DNA of 64,000 nt from JACRLV01 sp045863555. Its GTDB lineage: Bacteria > Planctomycetota > Phycisphaerae > UBA1845 > Fen-1342. The position numbers were made by a program, and so were the translations under genes. The notes below the pieces were generated by a model. The model worked only from the letters and a program-made list of their open reading frames with translations, had not been told where the DNA came from and made no database searches. Below are positions 24,092 to 32,237 of the stretch, in pieces (the stretch's first letter is position 1; every line of letters begins with the position of its first letter). The stretch lies in NCBI GenBank assembly GCA_045863555.1, contig BTUU01000002.1, positions 1-64,000 on the forward strand, written 5' to 3'.

Positions 24092-25120
24092 ATGTTGCGC
24101 TCATTCACAATCCGTTCGGCAGTTTGTGTCGGTCTGGCGATCGCGGCGGCGCCCGCGGCCCTCGCACAGTACAGCACGGGCTTCGAAGCCCCGGTCTACA
24201 GCGGCGACGCCGACGGCGAAGCCCTGACCAACGGCTTCGGCGGACCGCCCGGCGTCGACAACTGGTACAACCCGGTCACCGGTACCACCGACTTCCGGAT
24301 GTACACCTACCTCGGCAACACCCTGAACATCCCGCCGAATCCGCGCGGCTGCAATCAGTTCGTCGCCGGCCGCCGCGAGGACGTCACGACCTTCTGCGCC
24401 CGGGCGCAGCGAAACGTCGACTTCAGCAGCGCCGGCGTGTGGGAGGCCGAGTATGACGTCTGTGCCCTGTTCACCGGCACGCTTCCCACGGCCCAGAACA
24501 TCGGAAGCTGGTCGATGCAGGACTCGCTGACCTCGCGCTTCTTCCAGAGCATCTGGGTCTGGACCGATATCGCCACCGGCACGAACTGGAACGGCCAGTA
24601 CAACGCCTACAACTCCACCGGCGCGGCGACGAACTTCCTCTCGCCCGGCCCCGAGTGGAACAACCTAAACGTCAACCAGTGGTACCGCATGCGCCAGCGC
24701 TGGAACTTCACCACCAATCAGATCCTCGAAGTCTCCATCACCGATCTCGACACCGGCATCACAACCACCGTCAACCCGACCGACTGGTGGCTGACCGGCG
24801 GTTCAACCCCGACCCTGCCGCTCCCGACTGGCACCCGCCTCTTCGTCGGCGGCGGCACCTGCGCCGCGGGCACCGGCGGCGCGGGAAACGTCATGGCGTT
24901 CGACAATTTCCGCATCGCCCCCGTCGGTGCGGCGCCCTGCCCCGGTGATATCAATGGCGATCTGACCGTCGATATCACCGACCTCGCGATCCTGCTCAGT
25001 GCCTATGGATCGACCGCGTGCGAAAGCGGCTACAACGCCGCCGCGGACAGCGACGGCGACGGCGATGTCGACCTGGCCGATCTGGCGTCGCTGCTCTCGC
25101 TGTTCGGCACAACCTGCTGA
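24092..25120 (+). CDS. Secreted protein with double dockerin-like tail
   Basis: A 342-residue secreted protein. The signal peptide (SAVCVGLAIAAAPAALAQ) is followed by a beta-rich domain of about 260 residues (TGFEAPVYSGD, NIGSWSMQDSLTSRF, VMAFDNFRIAPVG) reminiscent of concanavalin-like adhesion domains. The C-terminus has two EF-hand-like dockerin repeats (DINGDLTVDITDLAILLSAYG and DSDGDGDVDLADLASLLSLFG), framed by a cysteine before the first (PCPGD) and one at the very end (GTTC). The ATG at 24092 has AGGGAG five to ten bases upstream; an earlier frame start is rejected. The tail matches the genes at 29863 and 47930. Confidence 0.85.
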   Translation: MLRSFTIRSAVCVGLAIAAAPAALAQYSTGFEAPVYSGDADGEALTNGFGGPPGVDNWYNPVTGTTDFRMYTYLGNTLNIPPNPRGCNQFVAGRREDVTTFCARAQRNVDFSSAGVWEAEYDVCALFTGTLPTAQNIGSWSMQDSLTSRFFQSIWVWTDIATGTNWNGQYNAYNSTGAATNFLSPGPEWNNLNVNQWYRMRQRWNFTTNQILEVSITDLDTGITTTVNPTDWWLTGGSTPTLPLPTGTRLFVGGGTCAAGTGGAGNVMAFDNFRIAPVGAAPCPGDINGDLTVDITDLAILLSAYGSTACESGYNAAADSDGDGDVDLADLASLLSLFGTTC

Positions 25121-25147
25121 TTCACCACTCGAAGGGAGTGAAAGCCA

Positions 25148-25198
25148 CCCGCGCCGGATGTCGACCTCGTCACGAAGTCGACTCCGGCGCGGGTTTTT
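25148..25198 (+). terminator. Strong rho-independent terminator
   Basis: CCCGCGCCGGA and TCCGGCGCGGG pair perfectly, with an inner GTCGAC/GTCGAC stem, followed by TTTTT. It ends the dockerin-tailed gene and separates it from the convergent surface-protein gene. Confidence 0.85.
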
Positions 25199-25247
25199 CA
25201 GTCGCATCGAAAATCAGGCGCAGTGCGCGGAGCCGCCGCCGCGGCCC

Positions 25248-28200
25248 TCAGCGCCGCCGCCGCCGACCCAGCTTCATCCCGCCCAGGCCCGCGAGCGTCA
25301 GCGGAACCGCGATCAGGCAGCCGGGGCCGCAGCCGAGCGGAATCCCGAAGAACCGCAGCGCACCGCCGTTGATCTTGTACAGATCCGGGCACTCCTCGTC
25401 CGCCGGCCGCCCGGTGTCGTCCGGCGGCAGCACGATGATCGCGAACGAACAGGTCGCCGTCCCGCCCGCCTGGTCTGTCGCAGTCACGGTCACCTCGGTC
25501 CGGCCGATCGGCAATTTGTCGCCCGACTGCACCGTGCTGGTCACCACCGCCGCGCCGAACGCATTTTCCGCAATGGGCAGCGAGAACTGGACGACCGCCC
25601 CGCTCTCGTCCGTCGCCACGAAGCTGATATCGCCCGGACAGGTGATCTTGATCAGGGAGTCGCACGCGTCGCCCTTGCCGTTGTTGTCGCCGTCGGCCTG
25701 GTCGGCGTTCGGCCGGGTCGGGCAGTTGTCCACGCAGTCCGGAACGCCGTCGCCGTCGCTGTCGGTCTCGGCCGTCCCGCAGCCGCAGCGTCCCGGCGAG
25801 GTCTTCGTCGCGTCATCGGGGCAGCCGTCGCACGCATCGATGATCCCGTCGCCGTCGCGGTCAGACTCGCAGGAATCCGTCACGCCGTTGCCGTCGCAGT
25901 CCGCAAAGCCGGCCGCGCACCGATCGAGCCGGCCGTCGCCGTCGCAATCGAGCAGCGGATTGGCGACGATCGCGCACGCGTCGCCCGCGCCGTCCCCGTC
26001 ACAGTCCGCGAACAGGGGCGACTCCAGCGCCCCCATGTCGACCCGGCACTGCTGCACGCGCGTCGCCCCGCGAAGATCGCCCCCGATGGCGGAGACCGCC
26101 ACGTTGTCGCCCGCGTCGATCGCTGGCGACCCCGGCAGAAGCGTAAAGTCGACGCCCAGGAGCGGATCGCCGTCGATGTTGCCGACCCCCGAGTACCCGC
26201 CCTGAACGAGCGAGTACCGCACCGTCGCCGTCCCGTTGATCGGCGGAAGTCCGTTGTTCCACAGGATCGAGTTCACGATCGTCAATGCGGAGCCCGCCGC
26301 CGCGGAGAACGGCGAGCGCGAGTTCTGCGTGAGCGTGCAGTTGACCACGCTCACGTTTGCCGCGGCGTCCACGGCCACGCCGGTGCCGGTCGAGAAATAG
26401 CCGTTGCCGGCGATCACCGTGTTGACGATCGTCGCCGCGCTCCCGCCGGCGATGCGGATCGCCGCGCCGACCGCCGCGTCGTTCCCGAGAACCCGGCAGT
26501 TGCTGATGCGCGGGCTGCCCGCGTTCGCAACGTCGATGGCGCCTCCGCCAAACCGGGCGGAATTCCCGCTGAAGAAGCAGTTCGTGATCGTCGGCGACGC
26601 GCCGCGCACGAGCAGCCCGCCGCCGTGGCCGATGTTCTCAACATCATCCGCGTTGCCGCCCACGACGAAGAATCCGTCCAGCACAGCGCCGGGGCCGACG
26701 TTGCGGGCCGTGACGACGTGATACGCATTGTCGTCGCGTCCCCCTTCGCCGTCGTTCTGGTAGAAGTCGCCGCTGAGAACGGTCGGGTTGGCGAGGATGT
26801 CGCGCTGCGAGCGCGAGTCTTCATCGCCGTAAAATCCCCCGATCAGTTCCGCGTTCTCAAGCAGCTCGAACGACCACGCCCGGTTCACACCGCGAACGTA
26901 CGACGGCGTGTACGTCCCCGCCGCCACCCAGATCTCGAAGCGCCGTTCCGGCCGCGCCGCGGCGACGCACAGCGCCTGCCCGATCGTCGCGTACGCCGTC
27001 TCCCACGACGCGCCGTCGGGGAGGTTCTTGAGACCCTGCTTCACGTACAGCCGTCCGCTCGCGCCTTCGCACGTGTCGAGCAGCAGGTTGCCGTTGCAGT
27101 CGCCGAATTCGCATCCGTCCGGGATGCGATTGCCGTTGCAGTCGAAAAACTCGTAGTCCCACGGCTGGGCGTTGTCGATGTCGCACCCGTCGGGCACGCC
27201 GTTGCCATTGCAGTCCGCGCACTCGGGCGAACCGTCGCACTCCGCCAGATCGCACTGGTCGAGGATGCCGTTGCCGTTGCAGTCCGCGCACGCCGGGTCG
27301 CCGTCGCAGTTCGCGATGTCGCACTCGTCGGGAATGCCGTTGCCGTCGCAGTCCCGCGCCAGCCCAGCGATGATCTCGATCGAATCGCCGATGTCATTGC
27401 CCTGGCAGTCGAACGCCTGGTGACAGCCCAGGTGGAAGTACCCGCCAGACGAGCGCTCGGCCAGTTCGAGGTCGAGCGGCGTCGCTTCATCCACGTCGCC
27501 GTCCGCGTCCAGGTCGGCGTAATCGGCGAAGAGCGATTCGGAATTCGCGAGGCTCACCAGCGGCGATTCCGCCCGCAGCCGGAAGTTCCGCCCCGCCTCA
27601 TTTACGAACAGCGGGTCCGTGTCCAGAACGCCGCTCCCAGGGTATCCGCCCTGCACGTCGCACGTATCGACATACGCCGGCTGGTTCGGGTCTTCCACTC
27701 CGATCTGCGAGTCGAACGCGGCCCGGTTGTTCCAGAAGATCGAGCCGTAAATGTCCGCCCAGCCCGACACGAAGACGCCGCCGCCCGCGCCGTTCCCGCC
27801 CGCGCTGCCGTTGTCCACGAACGTGCAGCCCCGAATATAGGATGTTCCCTCAACGTCGCTGAGCAGGTGCGCCCCGTGCCCGGCCGCGCCGAAACCCGCC
27901 GCGACGTTGCCCACGAACAGCGAGTCAATGACCTTCGCGTTGTAGCCCGCGGCGAGCCCCGCGCCGACGCCGGAAAACTCGCTGTCGCCGCAACTGTTGT
28001 CGATGAACCGGCAGTTGATGATCCGCGGCGTATAGCCCGCGATGTACGCGCCGGCCCCCGCCTGAAGCGCGCTGTTGGCCACGAACGTGCAGTTCGCGAT
28101 CACCGGCGACGCGTCCACGCCCAGCAGCCCCGCGCCGATCCAGTCGTCGAACGAATCGCCGTACGCCTGGCCGCCCGTCACGTTGAACCCGTCAAACTGC

Positions 28201-28613
28201 ACCGAGGAATCGACGCCCTCGATCGTGACGACGTGGTAGAGGATGTCGCGCCCGTCGAGCCACGTCCCGAACGTGTACGGGTTCCGCTTCCACCGCTCCA
28301 CCTCGTTGCCGAGGAATCCGCCGAAGATCTTCACGCCGGCCGCCGACGGCCCGACGTAAAACGTCGCATCCGGCCCCAGCGTCGGCTGGCCGAACCGGTT
28401 GCGGCTCGGGTAGTACGGCCCGCCCGCGACCCAGATCTCCTGCCCGGACTGCGCGATGTCGATCGCATCCTGCAAGTCAACGAAGGCGTCGGCCCAGGAC
28501 GAACCGTTGCTGGCCCCGGTCGCCTCGGAATTCACGTAAATGACGCTCGCCGCGGCGCTGGCCGCCATGCAGATGGCCGCGAGCGCGGCACAGACGATTC
28601 GGTGCTGTTTCAC
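25248..28613 (-). CDS. Large surface protein: beta-helix, TSP3-like repeats, HYR domain
   Basis: A 1121-residue secreted protein. After the signal peptide (IVCAALAAICMAASAAAS) there is a right-handed beta-helix (ANCTFVANSAL, INCRFIDNS-type coils); a calcium-binding stretch of DCNGNGIPDECD repeats; a second beta-helix; a further run of thrombospondin-3-like repeats (DSDGDGVPDCVDNCP); a HYR-type domain (ITCPGDISFVATDESGA); and a C-terminal tag: GCGPGC, a hydrophobic helix and five arginines. The tag resembles GlyGly/MYXO-CTERM-type sorting signals. GTG at 28613 is chosen because GGGAG lies eight bases before it. It probably binds calcium at the cell surface; adhesion is the usual guess for such proteins. 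Confidence 0.85.
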   Translation of the reverse strand: MKQHRIVCAALAAICMAASAAASVIYVNSEATGASNGSSWADAFVDLQDAIDIAQSGQEIWVAGGPYYPSRNRFGQPTLGPDATFYVGPSAAGVKIFGGFLGNEVERWKRNPYTFGTWLDGRDILYHVVTIEGVDSSVQFDGFNVTGGQAYGDSFDDWIGAGLLGVDASPVIANCTFVANSALQAGAGAYIAGYTPRIINCRFIDNSCGDSEFSGVGAGLAAGYNAKVIDSLFVGNVAAGFGAAGHGAHLLSDVEGTSYIRGCTFVDNGSAGGNGAGGGVFVSGWADIYGSIFWNNRAAFDSQIGVEDPNQPAYVDTCDVQGGYPGSGVLDTDPLFVNEAGRNFRLRAESPLVSLANSESLFADYADLDADGDVDEATPLDLELAERSSGGYFHLGCHQAFDCQGNDIGDSIEIIAGLARDCDGNGIPDECDIANCDGDPACADCNGNGILDQCDLAECDGSPECADCNGNGVPDGCDIDNAQPWDYEFFDCNGNRIPDGCEFGDCNGNLLLDTCEGASGRLYVKQGLKNLPDGASWETAYATIGQALCVAAARPERRFEIWVAAGTYTPSYVRGVNRAWSFELLENAELIGGFYGDEDSRSQRDILANPTVLSGDFYQNDGEGGRDDNAYHVVTARNVGPGAVLDGFFVVGGNADDVENIGHGGGLLVRGASPTITNCFFSGNSARFGGGAIDVANAGSPRISNCRVLGNDAAVGAAIRIAGGSAATIVNTVIAGNGYFSTGTGVAVDAAANVSVVNCTLTQNSRSPFSAAAGSALTIVNSILWNNGLPPINGTATVRYSLVQGGYSGVGNIDGDPLLGVDFTLLPGSPAIDAGDNVAVSAIGGDLRGATRVQQCRVDMGALESPLFADCDGDGAGDACAIVANPLLDCDGDGRLDRCAAGFADCDGNGVTDSCESDRDGDGIIDACDGCPDDATKTSPGRCGCGTAETDSDGDGVPDCVDNCPTRPNADQADGDNNGKGDACDSLIKITCPGDISFVATDESGAVVQFSLPIAENAFGAAVVTSTVQSGDKLPIGRTEVTVTATDQAGGTATCSFAIIVLPPDDTGRPADEECPDLYKINGGALRFFGIPLGCGPGCLIAVPLTLAGLGGMKLGRRRRR

Positions 28614-28619
28614 GACTAG

Positions 28620-28808
28620 GACTCCCGAGCCCAGGATTGCGATCCCCGAGTACGACCCCGATTGCGATCCACGAGTACGATCGCCGGGCACGACCCCCGA
28701 GTGCGATCTCCGCCTTCGATCCCCGAGAGCGATCTCGGAGTACGATCGCCAGAAACGATCCCTGACTACGCTCTCCGCCGTCGCTCCCCGGCTACGACTT
28801 CAGTCTAC
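28620..28808. repeat. 13-bp degenerate tandem repeat array
   Basis: About 14 units of consensus GATCCCCGAGTAC run head to tail from 28620. From 28641 to 28808 thirteen units follow without a gap; one (28654-28665) is 12 bp, the others 13. The first four bases (GATC or GACC) and the last C are best kept. The unit is not a multiple of three and lies directly upstream of the surface-protein start (28613), the first unit overlapping its ribosome site. Confidence 0.85.
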
Positions 28809-28994
28809 CGCGCCAACTCACGCCGCGGAATGGATTTACGCGCCGGCGCGCTCCGCCAGCGCAGGTGCCCGCAGAGCCGCGGGCGTCCAATTCTAGGCCG
28901 CCGCGCGTGTCGCCGCCGCCGGATAACCGGAAAATGGCGGAATCTGTCGCGTACAGGGCGATAAATGCTGCGATCTCGCCAGACTGTACCCGAT

Positions 28995-29235
28995 CCGCCA
29001 GAGGCGGCATTCAGCACAACACGCCATACGCCTGGGCAAACCCGGTCGAGTACCCGATCCACCGCAGGGGGGCATTCCGCACAGCGCGCAACAGGCCCCC
29101 GCGAATTCGGTCCGTGTACACGACCCGCCGCCGGCGGCATTCAGCACAGCGCGTCATGCGTCCGCGCGAACTTGTCGTACGCCTCCGCAAGCCCGGTCGT
29201 TGTCTCCGACCCGCCGCAAGCGGCATTCAGCACCA
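28995..29235. repeat. 65-bp direct repeats with mini-hairpins
   Basis: Copies starting GGCATTCAGCAC (or GGCATTCCGCAC) begin at 29006, 29071, 29136 and 29222, i.e. spacings of 65, 65 and 86 bases. Each is preceded by a small hairpin of the form CCGCC-NNN-GGCGG. The reading frames crossing them shift with each copy, so they are not a protein repeat. Confidence 0.75.
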
Positions 29236-29255
29236 AAGGTGCGTCCCAGCCCGAG

Positions 29256-29310
29256 CCCAGGGCAACGCCCTGGGTTGCAACCGCCCGTCCAACCAAAGCC
29301 CTGAAAGGGC
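29256..29310. repeat. Two perfect palindromes, REP-like
   Basis: CCCAGGGC-AAC-GCCCTGGG (29256-29274) and GCCCT-GAA-AGGGC (29298-29310) stand 23 bases apart in non-coding DNA. This pair is of the kind I recall as widespread in planctomycete intergenic DNA. The remaining sequence from 29311 to 29616 holds no gene I can support; it includes a T7 run at 29400-29406 and TTCCCAC-rich direct repeats near 29555-29580. Confidence 0.6.
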
Positions 29311-29616
29311 GCCCCAACTCCGCGCCGCCGCCCGCGCAACTCGTTCGTCGCGATTCTTAATTCGCCGCCGCCCACCAATCACCCGCCCCAATTCCTGAGT
29401 TTTTTTCGTGCTCTCCGTGCCCTCTGTGGATCATCGCAAAAACCCGCCAATCCCCGCCAGCCCGTCACACTCCAGGCCGGCAGACCCGCCGCCGCCGCAC
29501 GTGTTTCTAGACTTACTGGACATGACCGCACATCACGACACCCGCCGCACCCCACCCTTCCCACCTTCCCACGTTCCCACCCTCTCACGCCCGCGCCACC
29601 CCAACGTCTGATAACG

Positions 29617-29662
29617 AAGGTGCTCAACCCGGCACACTCAAAAAAGCAAACTTGAGCACCTT
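29617..29662. repeat. 11-bp perfect inverted repeat upstream of gene at 29863
   Basis: AAGGTGCTCAA (29617-29627) and TTGAGCACCTT (29652-29662) with a 24-base A-rich loop. Lies 200 bases before the dockerin-tailed gene; could be an operator, a hairpin or a small RNA element. Confidence 0.5.
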
Positions 29663-29862
29663 GGGCCCGTTTGCTGGAAACCGGGTCTCGATAGAATCCC
29701 TAGACTATCCGCCCGCCGGGACAGATTCGCCATCTTCTCAAGTCGTCACGCCCCGCTCCTTACCAGCCGCCCGCCCCGGCGACGAAAAAATGTTCCATCC
29801 CGGCCCCGCCCTCGGGTACGATCTCCACCGGCGACCGCCACCATCAACAAGAGGGGATCCAC

Positions 29863-30648
29863 ATGCTTCGATCGACAATCTGTCTGCTCACCGGCCTCAC
29901 ACTCTCGACGGCCAGCGCCGACGTGCTCTGGACTCAGCCCCAGGTCGACTCCTTCGGCGGGCTTTCCTCGCAGGACGCCCGCAACCCCGGCGGCCTCGGC
30001 TGGTTCAGCGAAGTCGCCGACAATTTCGACGGCCAGGCCGGCTGGTCCGTCGACCAGGTCGAGTTCTACGGTGGCTACGCGACGCCGCTCGGCCAGGAGG
30101 GCAACACCGAAGGCTTCACGATCCGGTTCTACACGGATGATGGCGGCCGGCCCGGTACCCGCGTCTTCGAGCAGGATGTCTTCGCCTTCACCGAGACGAA
30201 CTACTACGTGCACCCGTCGCTCGGCTTCGCGGGCTACCGCTACACGGTCGACCTGAGCCCGGCGTACACGATCGACACTGGCGGGACGTACTGGATCAGC
30301 GTCGTCGCGATCCTCCCCCGCGGCGGCGGCTCGACTGAGCCGCAGTGGGGCTGGATCGCTTCCAGCACGATCACGCCGCCGCGCGCCCATCAGTGGTTCT
30401 TCAACCCCGGCGGCTTTACCGAGCAGGGCAACGACGTGGCCTTCTCGCTGATCAGCGGCGGCGCACCGCCCTGCCCCGGCGACCTCGACGGCGACGGCCA
30501 GGTCGGCCTCAGCGACCTTGCGGCGCTCCTGTCGAACTTCGGCACGCCCGGCGGTGCGACGCCCGACCAAGGCGATCTCGACGGCGACGGCGACGTCGAT
30601 CTCTCCGACCTCGCGATCCTGCTCGGCGCATTCGGCACGACCTGCTGA
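29863..30648 (+). CDS. Secreted protein with double dockerin-like tail
   Basis: A 261-residue protein: signal peptide (STICLLTGLTLSTASA), a beta domain of about 170 residues (WFSEVADNFDGQAGWSVDQVEFYGGY, YRYTVDLSPAYTIDTGGTYWISV), then two dockerin-like EF-hand repeats ending in GAFGTTC. Again a cysteine precedes the first repeat (PPCPGDLDGDGQ) and another is the last residue. A GAGGGG ribosome site stands six bases before the ATG. Same tail as in the genes at 24092 and 47930; the beta domains differ, so the tail is a shared module. No cohesin partner is seen in the window. Confidence 0.85.
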   Translation: MLRSTICLLTGLTLSTASADVLWTQPQVDSFGGLSSQDARNPGGLGWFSEVADNFDGQAGWSVDQVEFYGGYATPLGQEGNTEGFTIRFYTDDGGRPGTRVFEQDVFAFTETNYYVHPSLGFAGYRYTVDLSPAYTIDTGGTYWISVVAILPRGGGSTEPQWGWIASSTITPPRAHQWFFNPGGFTEQGNDVAFSLISGGAPPCPGDLDGDGQVGLSDLAALLSNFGTPGGATPDQGDLDGDGDVDLSDLAILLGAFGTTC

Positions 30649-30718
30649 CGCGACGACGCGATGAGCGCCGGGGCAGCATGCTCTGGTTCGGGAATGGCGG
30701 ATTCGCGGCAGGAGGCGT

Positions 30719-31189
30719 TCATTCGCCGGTCAGAAACGCCGACATCGCCCGGACGATCGTCTCGGGCGCTGTAAGGCGAATCCGGCGGCGCGTTTCGTCG
30801 ACCGACTCGATATCGATCTGGATCGCGGTCGGCGGGATCAGTGGCGGAAAGCGATCCGCCCATTCGAGCACCACGACGCCGTCCTCGCCCGAGAAATCCT
30901 CGAGGCCGAGGGCGGCGAGTTCGTCCAGCGACGTCAGCCGGTACGCATCGGCGTGATAGAGCCGCACCCGCCCGGCGTATTCGCGGATCAGCACAAATGT
31001 CGGGCTGACGATCGGCTCGCTTTCAGGCACCTCCAGCCCGCGCGCGATCCCCTTCACCAGGCGCGTCTTGCCCGCGCCCAGCGGCCCGCTGAGCGCGACG
31101 AAGTCGCCCGCGACAAGGAGATAGCCCAGCGCCTCGCCGAAGCGCCGTGTCGCTTCCTCCGATGACGATTCAAAGGTCAGCGAGTTCAC
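30719..31189 (-). CDS. tsaE: tRNA threonylcarbamoyl adenosine ATPase TsaE
   Basis: A 156-residue P-loop ATPase needed for the t6A37 tRNA modification, working with TsaB and TsaD. Walker A is GPLGAGKT at residues 35-42; VSPTFVLIREY and LYHADAYRL are the family's switch motifs, and VVVLEWADRFP is the W-x-D-R segment. Its start overlaps the thiL stop as ATGA, giving a thiL-tsaE unit. Confidence 0.95.
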   Translation of the reverse strand: MNSLTFESSSEEATRRFGEALGYLLVAGDFVALSGPLGAGKTRLVKGIARGLEVPESEPIVSPTFVLIREYAGRVRLYHADAYRLTSLDELAALGLEDFSGEDGVVVLEWADRFPPLIPPTAIQIDIESVDETRRRIRLTAPETIVRAMSAFLTGE

Positions 31190-32139
31190 CGGAAGTGCTC
31201 CCAGCCGCGCGGCTCCAGCGGCTGCCGCGCTCCATCGTCCGTTTCCAGCCAGAGCCCGCGCTCGGAGACGAGCCGTGCCACGCGCGTGAGGCCAAGCCCG
31301 GCCGCGGCCGCAGGATCGAGCGCGGTTCGCATGGCCGCGAGCAGTTCGAAATCCTCGCCGTCGTGCAGCGCATGCTCGATCGCCGGCCGCCCGCTCCGCC
31401 GCGACAGCGCGACTGCATCTTCATGTATGAGTCCCGTGACGGCCTCCCGCGCCACGATCGCCCCGCAGCCGGACGCCTCGCACAGCCGCCAGAGATCGAG
31501 CGCCAGCCCGTCGCTGATGTCGATCATCGCCGCAGCGGGCAGCCGCGCCAGCACGAGGCCGAGTTCGACCCGCGGCGTGAACGTGAGGTGCCGCCCCAGG
31601 ATCGACCCGCCCACCGGTCCGCTGCAATACACGATGTCCCCCGGCCGGCCCGTGCTCCGGAGGATCGGCTGCGTACCCGGGTCCGGCCGCCCGGCGACCG
31701 TGATGGAGATGACGGTCGGGGAGGTCCAGCTGTTCGTGTCTCCTCCGGTGATCGGGCAGCCGAATTCCTCGCCGATCGCCGCGGCCCCTTCGTGAATCGC
31801 GATCGCATCGTCCATCGAGAGCGACTCGCACAGTGCGACGGCCACCAGCGCCCCGACCGGCCGCACGCCCATCGCCGCGCAGTCGCTCAGATTCACGGCC
31901 ATCGCTTTCCGCCCGATCGTCCGCCAGTCGTGCTCGCCGGAGCGAAAGTCGACGCCGTCCATGAGCATGTCGGTCGTCCAGACGAGTGGACTGTCCGCCG
32001 CGATCGACGCCATGTCGTCGCCGAGTCCGACGGCGGGGGGGGGGCCTCCGCGTCCGCGGATTCGAGCAAAGATCGCGTCGATGAGGCGCTGCTCGCCCCG
32101 CGGCCGGTGGCTCGGATTGTCGGAGGGCTGCGGGATCAT
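31186..32139 (-). CDS. thiL: Thiamine-monophosphate kinase
   Basis: A 317-residue enzyme that phosphorylates thiamine monophosphate to the diphosphate. Motifs in order: GLGDDMA, TTDMLMDGVDF, KAMAVNLSDCAAMG, GGDTNSW, ISDGLALDL and HDGEDFELL. The product is the cofactor of the transketolase in this window, although the genes are not linked. Codons about 32-35 contain an uninterrupted run of ten C on the coding strand (G at 32035-32044), encoding GGPPP, which could slip. Coupled with tsaE. Confidence 0.95.
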   Translation of the reverse strand: MIPQPSDNPSHRPRGEQRLIDAIFARIRGRGGPPPAVGLGDDMASIAADSPLVWTTDMLMDGVDFRSGEHDWRTIGRKAMAVNLSDCAAMGVRPVGALVAVALCESLSMDDAIAIHEGAAAIGEEFGCPITGGDTNSWTSPTVISITVAGRPDPGTQPILRSTGRPGDIVYCSGPVGGSILGRHLTFTPRVELGLVLARLPAAAMIDISDGLALDLWRLCEASGCGAIVAREAVTGLIHEDAVALSRRSGRPAIEHALHDGEDFELLAAMRTALDPAAAAGLGLTRVARLVSERGLWLETDDGARQPLEPRGWEHFR

Positions 32140-32169
32140 CGTCCGTGAGAATCGTAGCAGGGTGGCCGA

Positions 32170-32208
32170 AAAGAGCCGACCCCGGCATCCGAACCGGATG
32201 CCGGGGTC
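32170..32208 (-). terminator. Terminator of the PEP-CTERM gene
   Basis: GACCCCGGCATCC (32178-32190) and GGATGCCGGGGTC (32196-32208) form a perfect 13-bp stem with a five-base loop; TTTT follows on the minus strand. Confidence 0.75.
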
Positions 32209-32237
32209 GTCAGCGGAGTACAGGAACGATTGTCGAT

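Noticed and set aside
24999..28619. 1206-codon open frame antisense to the beta-helix/TSP3 gene
   Set aside because: The repeats on the true strand have signal peptide, domains and sorting tail; the antisense translation is a basic low-complexity chain.
28620..28808. CRISPR array
   Set aside because: Units are 13 bp with no spacers and no cas genes nearby; it is a direct tandem repeat.
28893..29147. Small open frames across the 65-bp repeats (MLNAAGGGS-type peptides)
   Set aside because: Frames shift from copy to copy and have no ribosome site; the repeat is a DNA-level feature.
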